Positions 36,721 through 44,594 of a stretch of DNA of 64,000 nucleotides are shown in pieces; positions within the stretch are counted from its first letter, which is position 1, and each line of letters begins with the position of its first letter. The DNA is taken from contig NZ_JANJZK010000013.1 in NCBI RefSeq assembly GCF_024623185.1, forward strand, positions 1 to 64,000, read 5' to 3'. The position numbers and the translations under genes were made by a program. Source of the stretch: Anaerofustis stercorihominis (GTDB lineage: Bacteria > Bacillota > Clostridia > Eubacteriales > Anaerofustaceae). A model generated the notes under the pieces. It was not told the DNA's origin, did no database searches, and was given only the letters and a program-made list of their open reading frames with translations.

Positions 36721-37413
36721 CTACTCGTTTCTTGGGTCGATTGTTTTTACTGCTTCATCGAATCTACCATATTTACCGCTGGCTTTTTCGATAGCTTCCA
36801 TAGCATCGACACCTTTTTTAATGTTTTGCATCATAACACCTAGGTTTACATATTTATAACCGATGATTTCATCGTTTTTATCTAAACCGATTTCTGTTAT
36901 ATAACCTTCAGATAATTCTAAGTATCTAGGTCCTTTTTTAGTTGTTGCATAGCAAGTACCTGTTTGACTTCTATGTCCTTTACCTAAATCTTCAAGACCT
37001 GCTCCGATCGCAAGACCGCCTTCCGAGAATGCTGATTGAGATCTACCGTAAACTATTTGTAAGAATAATTCTCTCATAGCTGTGTTGATAGCATCACAAA
37101 CAAGGTCTGTGTTCAAAGCTTCAAGTAAAGTCTTGCCGATCAAGATCTCACTTGCCATAGCTGCCGAATGTGTCATTCCGGAACATCCGAGTGTTTCGAC
37201 CAAAGCTTCTTCGATGATACCGTCTTTAATATTTAAAGTCAGTTTACAAGCTCCTTGCTGAGGTGCACACCAACCAACACCGTGTGTAAGACCGCTGATA
37301 TCTTTGATTTCTTTTGACTGTACCCATTTTCCTTCTTCAGGAATAGGTGCAGGGCCATGATTTGCGCCTTTTTTTACTACGCACATGTTTTCTACTTCTG
37401 TTGTATAAATCAT
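36721..37413 (-). CDS. NifU/IscU-like iron-sulfur cluster scaffold
   Basis: 230 residues. VGWCAPQQGACKLTL puts Cys49 and Cys56, and ETLGCSGMTHSAA puts Cys77, in an IscU_N-like domain. The spacing differs from classical IscU, matching the subgroup paired with GGGtGRT proteins. The C-terminal part, ITEIGLDKNDEIIGYKYVNLGVMM, has no assigned role. It presumably assembles Fe-S clusters in the cytosol. First gene of the pair; AGGAGGT precedes the ATG. Confidence 0.85.
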   Translation of the reverse strand: MIYTTEVENMCVVKKGANHGPAPIPEEGKWVQSKEIKDISGLTHGVGWCAPQQGACKLTLNIKDGIIEEALVETLGCSGMTHSAAMASEILIGKTLLEALNTDLVCDAINTAMRELFLQIVYGRSQSAFSEGGLAIGAGLEDLGKGHRSQTGTCYATTKKGPRYLELSEGYITEIGLDKNDEIIGYKYVNLGVMMQNIKKGVDAMEAIEKASGKYGRFDEAVKTIDPRNE

Positions 37414-37510
37414 ATTTACCTCCTAATAAACTTCACAAATGTATATTTGTCTTTTAAAGTCCAATTCATTTTAACATAATATTTCTTCACTTTCAATTAA
37501 ACTTTTGTCA

Positions 37511-37548
37511 AAAAAAATAAAAAAACAGAGAAAATATTTCTCTGTTTA
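37511..37548 (-). terminator. Terminator of the DtxR-type gene
   Basis: AAACAGAGAAA-atat-TTCTCTGTTT with a long T-run on the minus strand. Confidence 0.85.
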
Positions 37549-37920
37549 ATTTTCCATACATTTCTTTGCATGTTCTTTGATTTTTTCAAAACTATCCTTA
37601 CTTATTACATGTTCCATCCTGCATGCGTCTTCCATCGCGATTCTTTCTTCAACACCCAAGGTTATCAAAAATTTTCCGAGGGTAATATGTTTTTCGTAAA
37701 CCGCACTTGCCACTTTCATCCCTTCTTCGGTAAGCTTTATAAGACCGCTTTCGTCGACCGTCACATATCCTTTTTCTTTGATGAGTTTTATGGCTCTCGA
37801 TACACTGGGTCTGGAAAAATCAAGTTCGTTCGCTATATCTATGGATCTTACATTGCCTTTTCTTTTTTGTAAAATAAGTATCGTTTCCAAATAGTTTTCT
37901 TGTGATTCTTTAGTTTTCAT
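37546..37920 (-). CDS. DtxR/MntR-family metal-dependent regulator
   Basis: 124 residues: a winged helix (YLETILILQKRKGNVRSIDIANELDFSRPSVSRAIKLIKEKGYV) followed by the dimerisation/metal domain with HITLGKFLITLGVEERIAMEDACRMEHVIS, whose Glu, Cys and His residues fit the primary metal site. There is no SH3-like third domain, as in MntR. Neighbours (Fe-S pair, FeoB-associated peptide) favour iron as the sensed metal over manganese, but this is inference. Divergent from the small Cys-rich gene. Confidence 0.88.
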   Translation of the reverse strand: MKTKESQENYLETILILQKRKGNVRSIDIANELDFSRPSVSRAIKLIKEKGYVTVDESGLIKLTEEGMKVASAVYEKHITLGKFLITLGVEERIAMEDACRMEHVISKDSFEKIKEHAKKCMEN

Positions 37921-38073
37921 ATAATATTACTCCGTAAAAATAATTAAATCCATTATATCATAAATTTTCTTTTGTCAATATAAATATTATATAATGTATC
38001 GATATTTGTATTGATAATGTATATTTATGATGTTTTTATGATAAAATGAGAAAAAACGTTTTGGGAGATAGAT

Positions 38074-38241
38074 ATGAATTTAAGTTCTTATATAATACTT
38101 GGGATTATTTTGATTTTATTTATACTTGCTTTAAAAAAGGTAATCAGAAACAGTGGTAAATGCAGCTGCGGTTGCGAAGACTGTCCGAGCAGGGGAGTAT
38201 GCCATGATGAAAAGAAAAATGAAAAAACAGATGGTCATTGA
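38074..38241 (+). CDS. FeoB-associated Cys-rich membrane peptide
   Basis: A 55-residue protein: one membrane helix (YIILGIILILFILALKKV), then a basic turn and a cysteine cluster, CSCGCEDCPSRGVC, giving five Cys within 14 residues after GK, and a charged tail. This is the layout of FeoB-associated Cys-rich peptides (also called virus attachment p12 family). feoA and feoB are not next to it here. GGGAGATAG precedes the ATG. It is divergent from the DtxR-type regulator, so iron control is likely. Confidence 0.82.
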   Translation: MNLSSYIILGIILILFILALKKVIRNSGKCSCGCEDCPSRGVCHDEKKNEKTDGH

Positions 38242-38251
38242 TCATCTGTTT
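38226..38251 (+). terminator. Hairpin overlapping the stop of the Cys-rich gene
   Basis: AAACAGATG...CATCTGTTT encloses the stop codon. It is not followed by a clean T-run, so it may be a weak terminator or a stabilising stem. Confidence 0.5.
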
Positions 38252-38300
38252 ACAATTTATGATATCGATCATATATATAATATATAATGTATATCGTAAT

Positions 38301-38340
38301 AAAAATCACCACGAAAATTTGTTTACATGGTGATTTTTTA
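38301..38340. terminator. Bidirectional terminator before the large surface gene
   Basis: AAAAATCACCA (38301-38311) pairs with TGGTGATTTTT (38328-38338), with T-runs on both strands. Confidence 0.8.
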
Positions 38341-38358
38341 TTATTGATATTTGAACAT

Positions 38359-41300
38359 TTATTTATAACTTTCTAATGTTTTCATTTTTATTACTGATAT
38401 TCCTATCAAGCTTATTACAGCTATAATGATATACAGTATTAAATTGCTTTCATCAGATGTCTTTACTGATCGTACATTTTCATCAGGTATACCGTCTCCA
38501 TTGGCATCTATATTGATATCCGGTTTACCGTCGCCATTTGTATCAATATTTAAATCTGCTTTCTTGTCGTCGTTTGTGTCGATATTTATGTCAGGTTTAC
38601 CATCCCCGTTGGTGTCAATATTGATATCAGGTTTCTTGTCGCCGTTGGTATCGATGTTTATATCCGGTTTACCGTCATCGTTGGTATCAATGTTTATGTC
38701 AGGTTTTTTATCGCCGTCAGTATCAATATTTATATCAGGTTTCTTGTCGCCGTCAGTATCTATATTTATATCCGGCTTTTTATCGCCGTCAGTATCTATA
38801 TTTATGTCAGGTTTTTTATCCCCGTCAGTATCAATATTGATATCAGGTTTTTTGTCGCCATCAGTGTCGATATTTATGTCAGGCTTTTTATCCCCGTCAG
38901 TATCGATATTGATTTCAGGTTCCCAATCGTTATCAGGATCAATATTCACATCCGGCTTACCGTTACCGTCAGTATCTATATTGATATCCGGTTTACCGTC
39001 CCCGTCAGTGTCGATATTTACTACATCAAGAGAAAGTTTTTTATTGTCCAGACTTCCTTTCGTATAATTAGGATCATTTCCGATATATACAACCTTTATA
39101 TTTTGGGTCTCACCGGGAATACAATTTTTGTGGTCTGTCGGTACCCATTTGATATCAGCGGTACTGTAGTTGTAATTCGATAATTTATCTGATTTATCGG
39201 CAGGTGTCAGTTTTACAGGGTCTTTATATTTTTTGCCGTTTATGTAAAATTGTACATATCCATTCGGAGAAGCACAATTTAATCCTTCGCCGTCTGCCGG
39301 TCTTACGGAAGCCTTTAACGTTATTTCTTTGTTTGCATGTATTTTTCCGTTTTGGGCTCCATCCATATTTATGTCTAATATGGTTTTTGTGTCTGCGGGT
39401 GTTATTTCGGCATATTTATAATATGCTCTGTGTCCCCAATATGCGTTATTAAATCCATGTTCGGTTAAGTTGGCATATTCCGTTGAAGTAATTATCAATT
39501 GATATTTGCCTCCGTTAGGGCTTGTTCCCGTGACGATTTCCGCATTTTCTTCAACTGTTTCTCCGTCACTTTTTAATAATTGAGATGCAACTTCCATTTT
39601 AGATGCGTCACTTAACATTCCGTTTTCGGGTAATTTCGTTTCGATACTCATCTGAGCGATTTTATTTTTGATTTCCTCGCTGTTAAGTCCGAGACCGTCA
39701 TATCTTTTTGTAAGCAAATCTTTCGGAAGGACCGTTGGTATTTCATATATTACATATTGTTTAAGATGTTCACCGGATGTCGAACTCCCAACATCTTTAG
39801 CAAAAAATGTATCTGTATCCAGTTTTGTATCGCTTGAAGATGATGTTTTATCAATGATCCCCAAGTCTACGCTGACTTCAGCCCCTTTATTCGTATCTGG
39901 AAGCCAAAAGTAAAGATTACCATTGTTATCCGTATATGAAGGCACTCCGTATTTATAATCGATACCGTTGATTTTCATGTCCAAATCATCCACCAAGGTG
40001 GTATTAACTTTATCCAGTCCCCAGCTGGTAAGAGAAATGGAAGTCATAAAAACTTTTGTTTTCTTATCCATATCGCCATATGCAACAGAACCGCCGCTGC
40101 TTAAAAATTTACTTGCTTTTAACGAACCTCCCAGTACAAAAACGTCTGCTTGAGTGCCGCCTAAATCATTTCTTCCCGATACCGAAGTAGGTATAACGGT
40201 TCCGCCTGTCATTATTATTTTATATTTTTCGCTTGTGGTATAGCCAAAACATCCGTCTCCGAATGCATCACCGTGTGCTCCTCCGTTTGAGTATGTAAGC
40301 CCTCCGTTTATGGTTATATTCCCGCTTTTTGCTTTTCCTGTCCCCGGATCTACTGCAGCAGGAGATAACTCGGTAGGTTTTGTCGCAGAACTGGTACAAT
40401 ATCCTCCGCCTACACCTGCACAGTGATAAGCTCCCTGAGCGGTGATTATCCCGCCGTTTATAGTGATATTACCTCCTGCGGCATAATTACCTCCGCCGAT
40501 CCCTGCACCGGCATTCGCCGTGCCGGAGCCGGAGCCTACTCCCGTGGCTTTGATATTTCCTCCGTTAATGGTGATATATCCTCCGTCTTCTCCGTTGCCT
40601 CCTCCGAGACCTGAAGCATAGTTGCTGCCCGTGATTATCAAGCTGCCTGCATTTTTGCTGTCCATTTTTGTAAGACGGTCACCTTTTTTTAATTTAGTAC
40701 CGTTTTGAAGAGTAACATCATTAGGTACTCTTCCGAGTTCGGGGATTATATCTCTACCGTTTTCATCTTTATTTACTATTGAATCATCAATGGTTATATG
40801 AGTGGTTTTTCCGGCTCTGATACCGGGATAATGAGATGAAGCGGAAACAAAGGTATTTGTCGTGTTATCTGTAAGTGTTATATGAGCATAAGCTCCTTCT
40901 CCGTCTTTATTTGTGTCCGGAGTAAGAGTGAAAGGACTGTTTGAAGTGGTTTTGATATTTATTCCCGCAAAAACTAAGTTTGCTTTTACATTTTCCGGTA
41001 CGACTATCCTTGCGGCAGTGGCTGATGCGGGGTTTGTGTTTTTGATCGTTAAAGTTGTGCTTGTAAGTATTGTAAGGATAGATCCTTCATATTTGTAATC
41101 AACATTGATTTCACCGCCCGTTATATCGAACGGTCCTACAGTTGATTTGGTGTTTTTTCCTGCATCTGCATCGGAATCTGCGGTTTTTGTTTTTTTTATG
41201 TTTTCTTTGTTTTCAGAGATATCGGTATTCAAAGTTTCTTTGTTGTTTTTTATTTGTTTATTATCTTGTTCATTTGAAGTTTCCTTCTCCTTATTGATAT

Positions 41301-41517
41301 CTTCCGAGTTTTCATTTTTAGAATCTTTATCATTTTCGCTTTTGGAATCTACGATTTCATTAGTATCACGAATATTATCTTCACTATTGATGATATCCGT
41401 ATTCTCACTTGATGAGGCGTCTTTTGTGTAGCCTAAAGAAGTAGGTAAAAATACAGATAAAATCATAATAAAAATAATAGATATACTTATTACTTTTTTA
41501 TAATATTGTTTTATCAT
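38359..41517 (-). CDS. Large cell-surface protein with beta-solenoid, Ig-like domain and 15 acidic repeats
   Basis: 1052 residues. Signal peptide ~1-30; charged linker rich in S/N/D/E/K ~31-125; a Gly-rich beta-solenoid-like region ~130-500 with repeated INGG motifs (YITINGGNIKATG, NITINGGIITAQG); a mixed region; an Ig-like domain ~700-830 (ILDINMDGAQNGKI to IKVVYIGNDPNYTKG). Fifteen tandem 12-residue repeats, NIDTDGDKKPDI type, fill 834-1013. The end, VKTSDESN + hydrophobic helix + KMKTLESYK, resembles a sortase signal, but with VKTSD in place of LPxTG. GGAGGAAAAC precedes the ATG. The ligand is unknown. Confidence 0.88.
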   Translation of the reverse strand: MIKQYYKKVISISIIFIMILSVFLPTSLGYTKDASSSENTDIINSEDNIRDTNEIVDSKSENDKDSKNENSEDINKEKETSNEQDNKQIKNNKETLNTDISENKENIKKTKTADSDADAGKNTKSTVGPFDITGGEINVDYKYEGSILTILTSTTLTIKNTNPASATAARIVVPENVKANLVFAGINIKTTSNSPFTLTPDTNKDGEGAYAHITLTDNTTNTFVSASSHYPGIRAGKTTHITIDDSIVNKDENGRDIIPELGRVPNDVTLQNGTKLKKGDRLTKMDSKNAGSLIITGSNYASGLGGGNGEDGGYITINGGNIKATGVGSGSGTANAGAGIGGGNYAAGGNITINGGIITAQGAYHCAGVGGGYCTSSATKPTELSPAAVDPGTGKAKSGNITINGGLTYSNGGAHGDAFGDGCFGYTTSEKYKIIMTGGTVIPTSVSGRNDLGGTQADVFVLGGSLKASKFLSSGGSVAYGDMDKKTKVFMTSISLTSWGLDKVNTTLVDDLDMKINGIDYKYGVPSYTDNNGNLYFWLPDTNKGAEVSVDLGIIDKTSSSSDTKLDTDTFFAKDVGSSTSGEHLKQYVIYEIPTVLPKDLLTKRYDGLGLNSEEIKNKIAQMSIETKLPENGMLSDASKMEVASQLLKSDGETVEENAEIVTGTSPNGGKYQLIITSTEYANLTEHGFNNAYWGHRAYYKYAEITPADTKTILDINMDGAQNGKIHANKEITLKASVRPADGEGLNCASPNGYVQFYINGKKYKDPVKLTPADKSDKLSNYNYSTADIKWVPTDHKNCIPGETQNIKVVYIGNDPNYTKGSLDNKKLSLDVVNIDTDGDGKPDINIDTDGNGKPDVNIDPDNDWEPEINIDTDGDKKPDINIDTDGDKKPDINIDTDGDKKPDINIDTDGDKKPDINIDTDGDKKPDINIDTDGDKKPDINIDTNDDGKPDINIDTNGDKKPDINIDTNGDGKPDINIDTNDDKKADLNIDTNGDGKPDINIDANGDGIPDENVRSVKTSDESNLILYIIIAVISLIGISVIKMKTLESYK
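38479..39018 (-). repeat. 15 tandem 36-bp (12-aa) Asp-rich repeats
   Basis: 540 bp of 36-bp units coding NIDTDGDGKPDI-like repeats. Three units are near the Ig domain, one of them diverged (NIDPDNDWEPEI); then come six protein-identical DGDKKPDI units and six N-rich variants. The Asp spacing (DxDxDG) is of the calcium-binding type seen in thrombospondin-3-like repeats. Codons vary between units, so the protein, not the DNA, has been kept constant. Confidence 0.9.
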
Positions 41518-41552
41518 TGATTTTCCCTCCTGTTTTCCTCCTGATTGATTCT

Positions 41553-41566
41553 AAAATGTACATTTT
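41553..41566. promoter_or_regulatory. Palindrome upstream of the surface gene
   Basis: AAAATGTACATTTT, perfect 14 bp, 36 nt before the surface-protein start. It shares TGTAC with the repeats in front of the glycosylation operons. The remaining spacer, 41567-42100, is A/T-rich with a small dyad, CCATAC/GTATGG (41983-42002), and no gene that I can support. Confidence 0.45.
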
Positions 41567-42114
41567 GAGACAAAATGAATATTGCAATGTTGAAAATTAT
41601 ATGTATTATTTATTTGGTGATTTTTTTATTATTTGTATGATTGTAATAAACTTTGTCGTCCCAAAATATACACCGTACGTTAATGATTCTATAAAACGAA
41701 AATCAAAAAAACAATATCAATCTGATAAGGTGTGCAAAAAGCAAGTCTGTTTTTTTCAGTAAAATAGCTGAAATATATACCTTTTTATAGGATTTAGCGG
41801 TTGAAATGTATGATATTGTCCGTATTATTATGTATATATATTAATATATATTATGAAAATAATACTTATCTAAATAAAGTATAATAGTAATGGTGTGTAT
41901 TATTTCCTCTAAGGGACTATATTAAATTAATTATAAAATTTTTTTTAACGACGAAAAATCTAGTTAAGTACATTATTATGATCCATACGTGATTTAGTAT
42001 GGCTGTATAGTTAATTATTTACTGTTTATATACTTCAGTAAAAACTTCAAAAGAGAGATTTTGTCACATCGATTCAAAAATAGAACAAAATCTTTCAAAA
42101 AAATCAAAAATTTC

Positions 42115-42150
42115 TTTGTTTTAGCGGTTTCATATGATATAATATGAAAC
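42115..42150 (+). promoter_or_regulatory. secG promoter with inverted repeat centred on the -10
   Basis: TTTGTT (42115-42120), 17-nt spacer, TATAAT (42138-42143). GTTTCATAT (42127-42135) and ATATGAAAC (42142-42150) form a perfect 9-bp dyad around the -10, a possible operator. Confidence 0.65.
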
Positions 42151-42177
42151 TGCAAGATTTATATTTAGGAGGATAAA

Positions 42178-42411
42178 ATGACAACAGTATTATTAGTATT
42201 CATGGTAATCTCAAGCATTACACTAATAGGTAGTGTTCTTTTACAGGAGGGCTCTTCAGCCGGAATGGGAAGTGCTATTTCAGGTGGTGCGGAAGGATTA
42301 TTCGGTAAAAAGAAAGCTCATGGCATGCAGGGTTTACTCAATAAAATAACTTTGGTATCAGCTATAGTATTCTTTATTTCAATTTTTGTTTTTAACCTTC
42401 TAGCAAAATAA
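42178..42411 (+). CDS. secG: Preprotein translocase subunit SecG
   Basis: 77 residues with two membrane helices separated by the typical loop LLQEGSSAGMGSAISGGAEGLFG, ending in the second helix LVSAIVFFISIFVFNLL. SecG assists SecYEG-dependent protein export. It is small but complete, and the AGGAGG site is ideally placed. It precedes hppA by 37 nt on the same strand. Confidence 0.94.
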   Translation: MTTVLLVFMVISSITLIGSVLLQEGSSAGMGSAISGGAEGLFGKKKAHGMQGLLNKITLVSAIVFFISIFVFNLLAK

Positions 42412-42448
42412 CAAACAATATTTAAAATAACAATTTCGGAGGAAAAAA

Positions 42449-44428
42449 ATGTTCAGTGTAGAAACTCTAAAGTTTTTTGCCCCAGTTGCGGGTATTATAG
42501 CGCTTTTATTTGCGTTATATCTTGCTTCTTCAATCAAAAAGGTTGATGAAGGAACTGACAGGATGAAAGAAATTTCATCTCATATTCACGAAGGTGCGAT
42601 GGCATTCTTAACAAGCGAATATAAATATATAGTTGTATTTGCTGTAGTATTATTTGTAGTATTATTTGCTCTAATTGGATGGGAAACAGCGGTTTGTTTC
42701 GTTGTCGGTGCACTTTTCTCTGTTTTAGCGGGATTTTTTGGTATGCAGGTTGCTACTAAAGCTAACTCTAGAACAGCAGCACAAGCTAAAGATAAAGGCA
42801 TGGGTGCTGCATTAAAAGTTGCTTTTAACGGCGGAAGCGTAATGGGTCTATGTGTTGTAGGTCTTGGTGCTCTCGGTGTAAGCATAGTTTACATGATTTT
42901 CGGTAATGTAAATATAATCACAGGTTTCGGACTTGGTGCTTCTTCTATCGCTTTATTCGGTAGAGTTGGCGGTGGTATTTATACAAAAGCTGCCGATGTC
43001 GGTGCTGACCTTGTTGGTAAAGTCGAAGCCGGTATCCCTGAAGATGACCCTAGGAACCCTGCTGTTATCGCGGATAACGTAGGTGACAATGTAGGGGACG
43101 TTGCAGGTATGGGTTCTGACTTATTCGAATCTTATGTAGGTTCTATCATCTCTGCTATGACTTTAGGCGGATTACTGTTAGGTTCAGTAGAATCAATCAT
43201 GTTCCCTCTAGCTCTTGCTGCGGTTGGTATCATCTCTTCTATTATCGGTTCTTTATTTGTTAAAGGCGGAGAAAATTCCGACCCTCATAAAAGCTTAAAT
43301 ATGGGTACATATGTAAGCGGTATTTTAGTTTTGATTGCTGCTTATTTCTTAACAACAAGCTTACTTAACGATATTACATATTTCTATGCAATCGTTGCTG
43401 GTCTAGCCTGCGGTATCTTGATTGGTAAAGTTACCGAAGTTTATACTTCTGACCAATATAAATCAGTAAAGAAAATAGCTCAGCAAAGTGAAACAGGTGC
43501 AGCTACGACTATCATTAGCGGTCTTGCCGTAGGTATGATGTCAACAGCTATTCCTATTATTTTAATCGTTGCCGCTATCTTACTTTCTTATAATTTAGCT
43601 ACAGAAGGTCTATATGGTATCGCTCTTGCTGCTGTAGGTATGCTTTCAACGGCAGGTATGACTATCGCTGTAGATGCTTACGGTCCGATAGCCGATAATG
43701 CAGGCGGTATCGCTGAAATGGCAGAACTTGACGATTCTGTAAGAAACATCACTGATAAACTTGACAGCGTTGGTAACACAACTGCTGCTATCGGTAAAGG
43801 TTTCGCTATTGGCTCTGCTGCTCTAACTGCTTTAGCATTATTTGCTTCATATTCAACAGCAGTTGGTATCAAAGCAATCGACTTACTTGACGTAAAAGTT
43901 ATCGCCGGTTTATTCATCGGTGGTATGCTTCCTTACGTATTCTCTTCTTTAACAATGGAAGCTGTTGGTAATGCGGCTAACAAAATGATTGAAGAAGTTA
44001 GAAGACAATTCAGAGAAATCCCAGGTATCATGGAAGGTAAAGGCAAACCTGAATATTCTACATGCGTAGAAATTTCAACTCAAGCTGCCTTAAAAGAAAT
44101 GATAATCCCAGGACTTCTTGCAGTTATCGTTCCTCTAGCTGTAGGATACTTCCTTGGCGCTACTGCTTTAGGCGGTCTTCTTGCAGGTGCACTTGTAACA
44201 GGTGTACTAATGGCTATTCAAATGGCTAACTCAGGCGGTGCTTGGGATAATGCCAAGAAATACATCGAAGGCGGAGCTCACGGCGGAAAAGGCAGTGACG
44301 CACATGCCGCTGCGGTTGTGGGAGATACAGTAGGGGATCCATTCAAAGATACTTCAGGTCCATCACTTAATATCTTGATTAAGCTTATGACTATCGTAGC
44401 TTTGGTATTCGCTCCACTATTTATGTAA
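42449..44428 (+). CDS. hppA: K+-dependent membrane-bound pyrophosphatase
   Basis: 659 residues in ~16 helices. It couples pyrophosphate hydrolysis to outward pumping of Na+ and/or H+. The catalytic loop [21 protein letters not shown] begins at 183, and [20 protein letters not shown] and [16 protein letters not shown] are present. GNTTAA at 442-447 has Ala where K+-independent enzymes carry Lys, so the enzyme should need K+. Most K+-dependent clostridial forms pump Na+; the ion here is inferred. Cotranscription with secG is likely. Confidence 0.95.
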   Translation: MFSVETLKFFAPVAGIIALLFALYLASSIKKVDEGTDRMKEISSHIHEGAMAFLTSEYKYIVVFAVVLFVVLFALIGWETAVCFVVGALFSVLAGFFGMQVATKANSRTAAQAKDKGMGAALKVAFNGGSVMGLCVVGLGALGVSIVYMIFGNVNIITGFGLGASSIALFGRVGGGIYTKAADVGADLVGKVEAGIPEDDPRNPAVIADNVGDNVGDVAGMGSDLFESYVGSIISAMTLGGLLLGSVESIMFPLALAAVGIISSIIGSLFVKGGENSDPHKSLNMGTYVSGILVLIAAYFLTTSLLNDITYFYAIVAGLACGILIGKVTEVYTSDQYKSVKKIAQQSETGAATTIISGLAVGMMSTAIPIILIVAAILLSYNLATEGLYGIALAAVGMLSTAGMTIAVDAYGPIADNAGGIAEMAELDDSVRNITDKLDSVGNTTAAIGKGFAIGSAALTALALFASYSTAVGIKAIDLLDVKVIAGLFIGGMLPYVFSSLTMEAVGNAANKMIEEVRRQFREIPGIMEGKGKPEYSTCVEISTQAALKEMIIPGLLAVIVPLAVGYFLGATALGGLLAGALVTGVLMAIQMANSGGAWDNAKKYIEGGAHGGKGSDAHAAAVVGDTVGDPFKDTSGPSLNILIKLMTIVALVFAPLFM

Positions 44429-44456
44429 TAAATTATTAATAAAATAATACTGAATT

Positions 44457-44488
44457 TAAAAAGACCCTTTATATAAAAGGGTCTTTTT
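44457..44488 (+). terminator. Terminator after hppA
   Basis: AAAAAGACCCTTT...AAAGGGTCTTTTT. Confidence 0.9.
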
Positions 44489-44594
44489 TATTTAATTAAA
44501 TAAGCATATAAAAATTGTCTAATTGTGTCATAAAGTAAGATTTTTTTTACAAAAACTATAGGTTTAGTATCAATTTGAGAAAAGGGGAGATACA

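Noticed and set aside
38479-39018. Regular 36-bp repeats as a CRISPR array
   Set aside because: Units are contiguous with no unique spacers, they are in frame with a long protein, and no cas genes are present.
38426-39067. 213-codon ORF on the plus strand with regular Ser/Gly repeats
   Set aside because: It is the antisense of the 36-bp repeats of the surface gene; the repeat period keeps the opposite frame open. No ribosome binding site.
41517-41762. 81-codon plus-strand ORF in the spacer beside the surface gene
   Set aside because: It starts inside the divergent start codon, has no ribosome binding site and an unlikely composition. Treated as chance.
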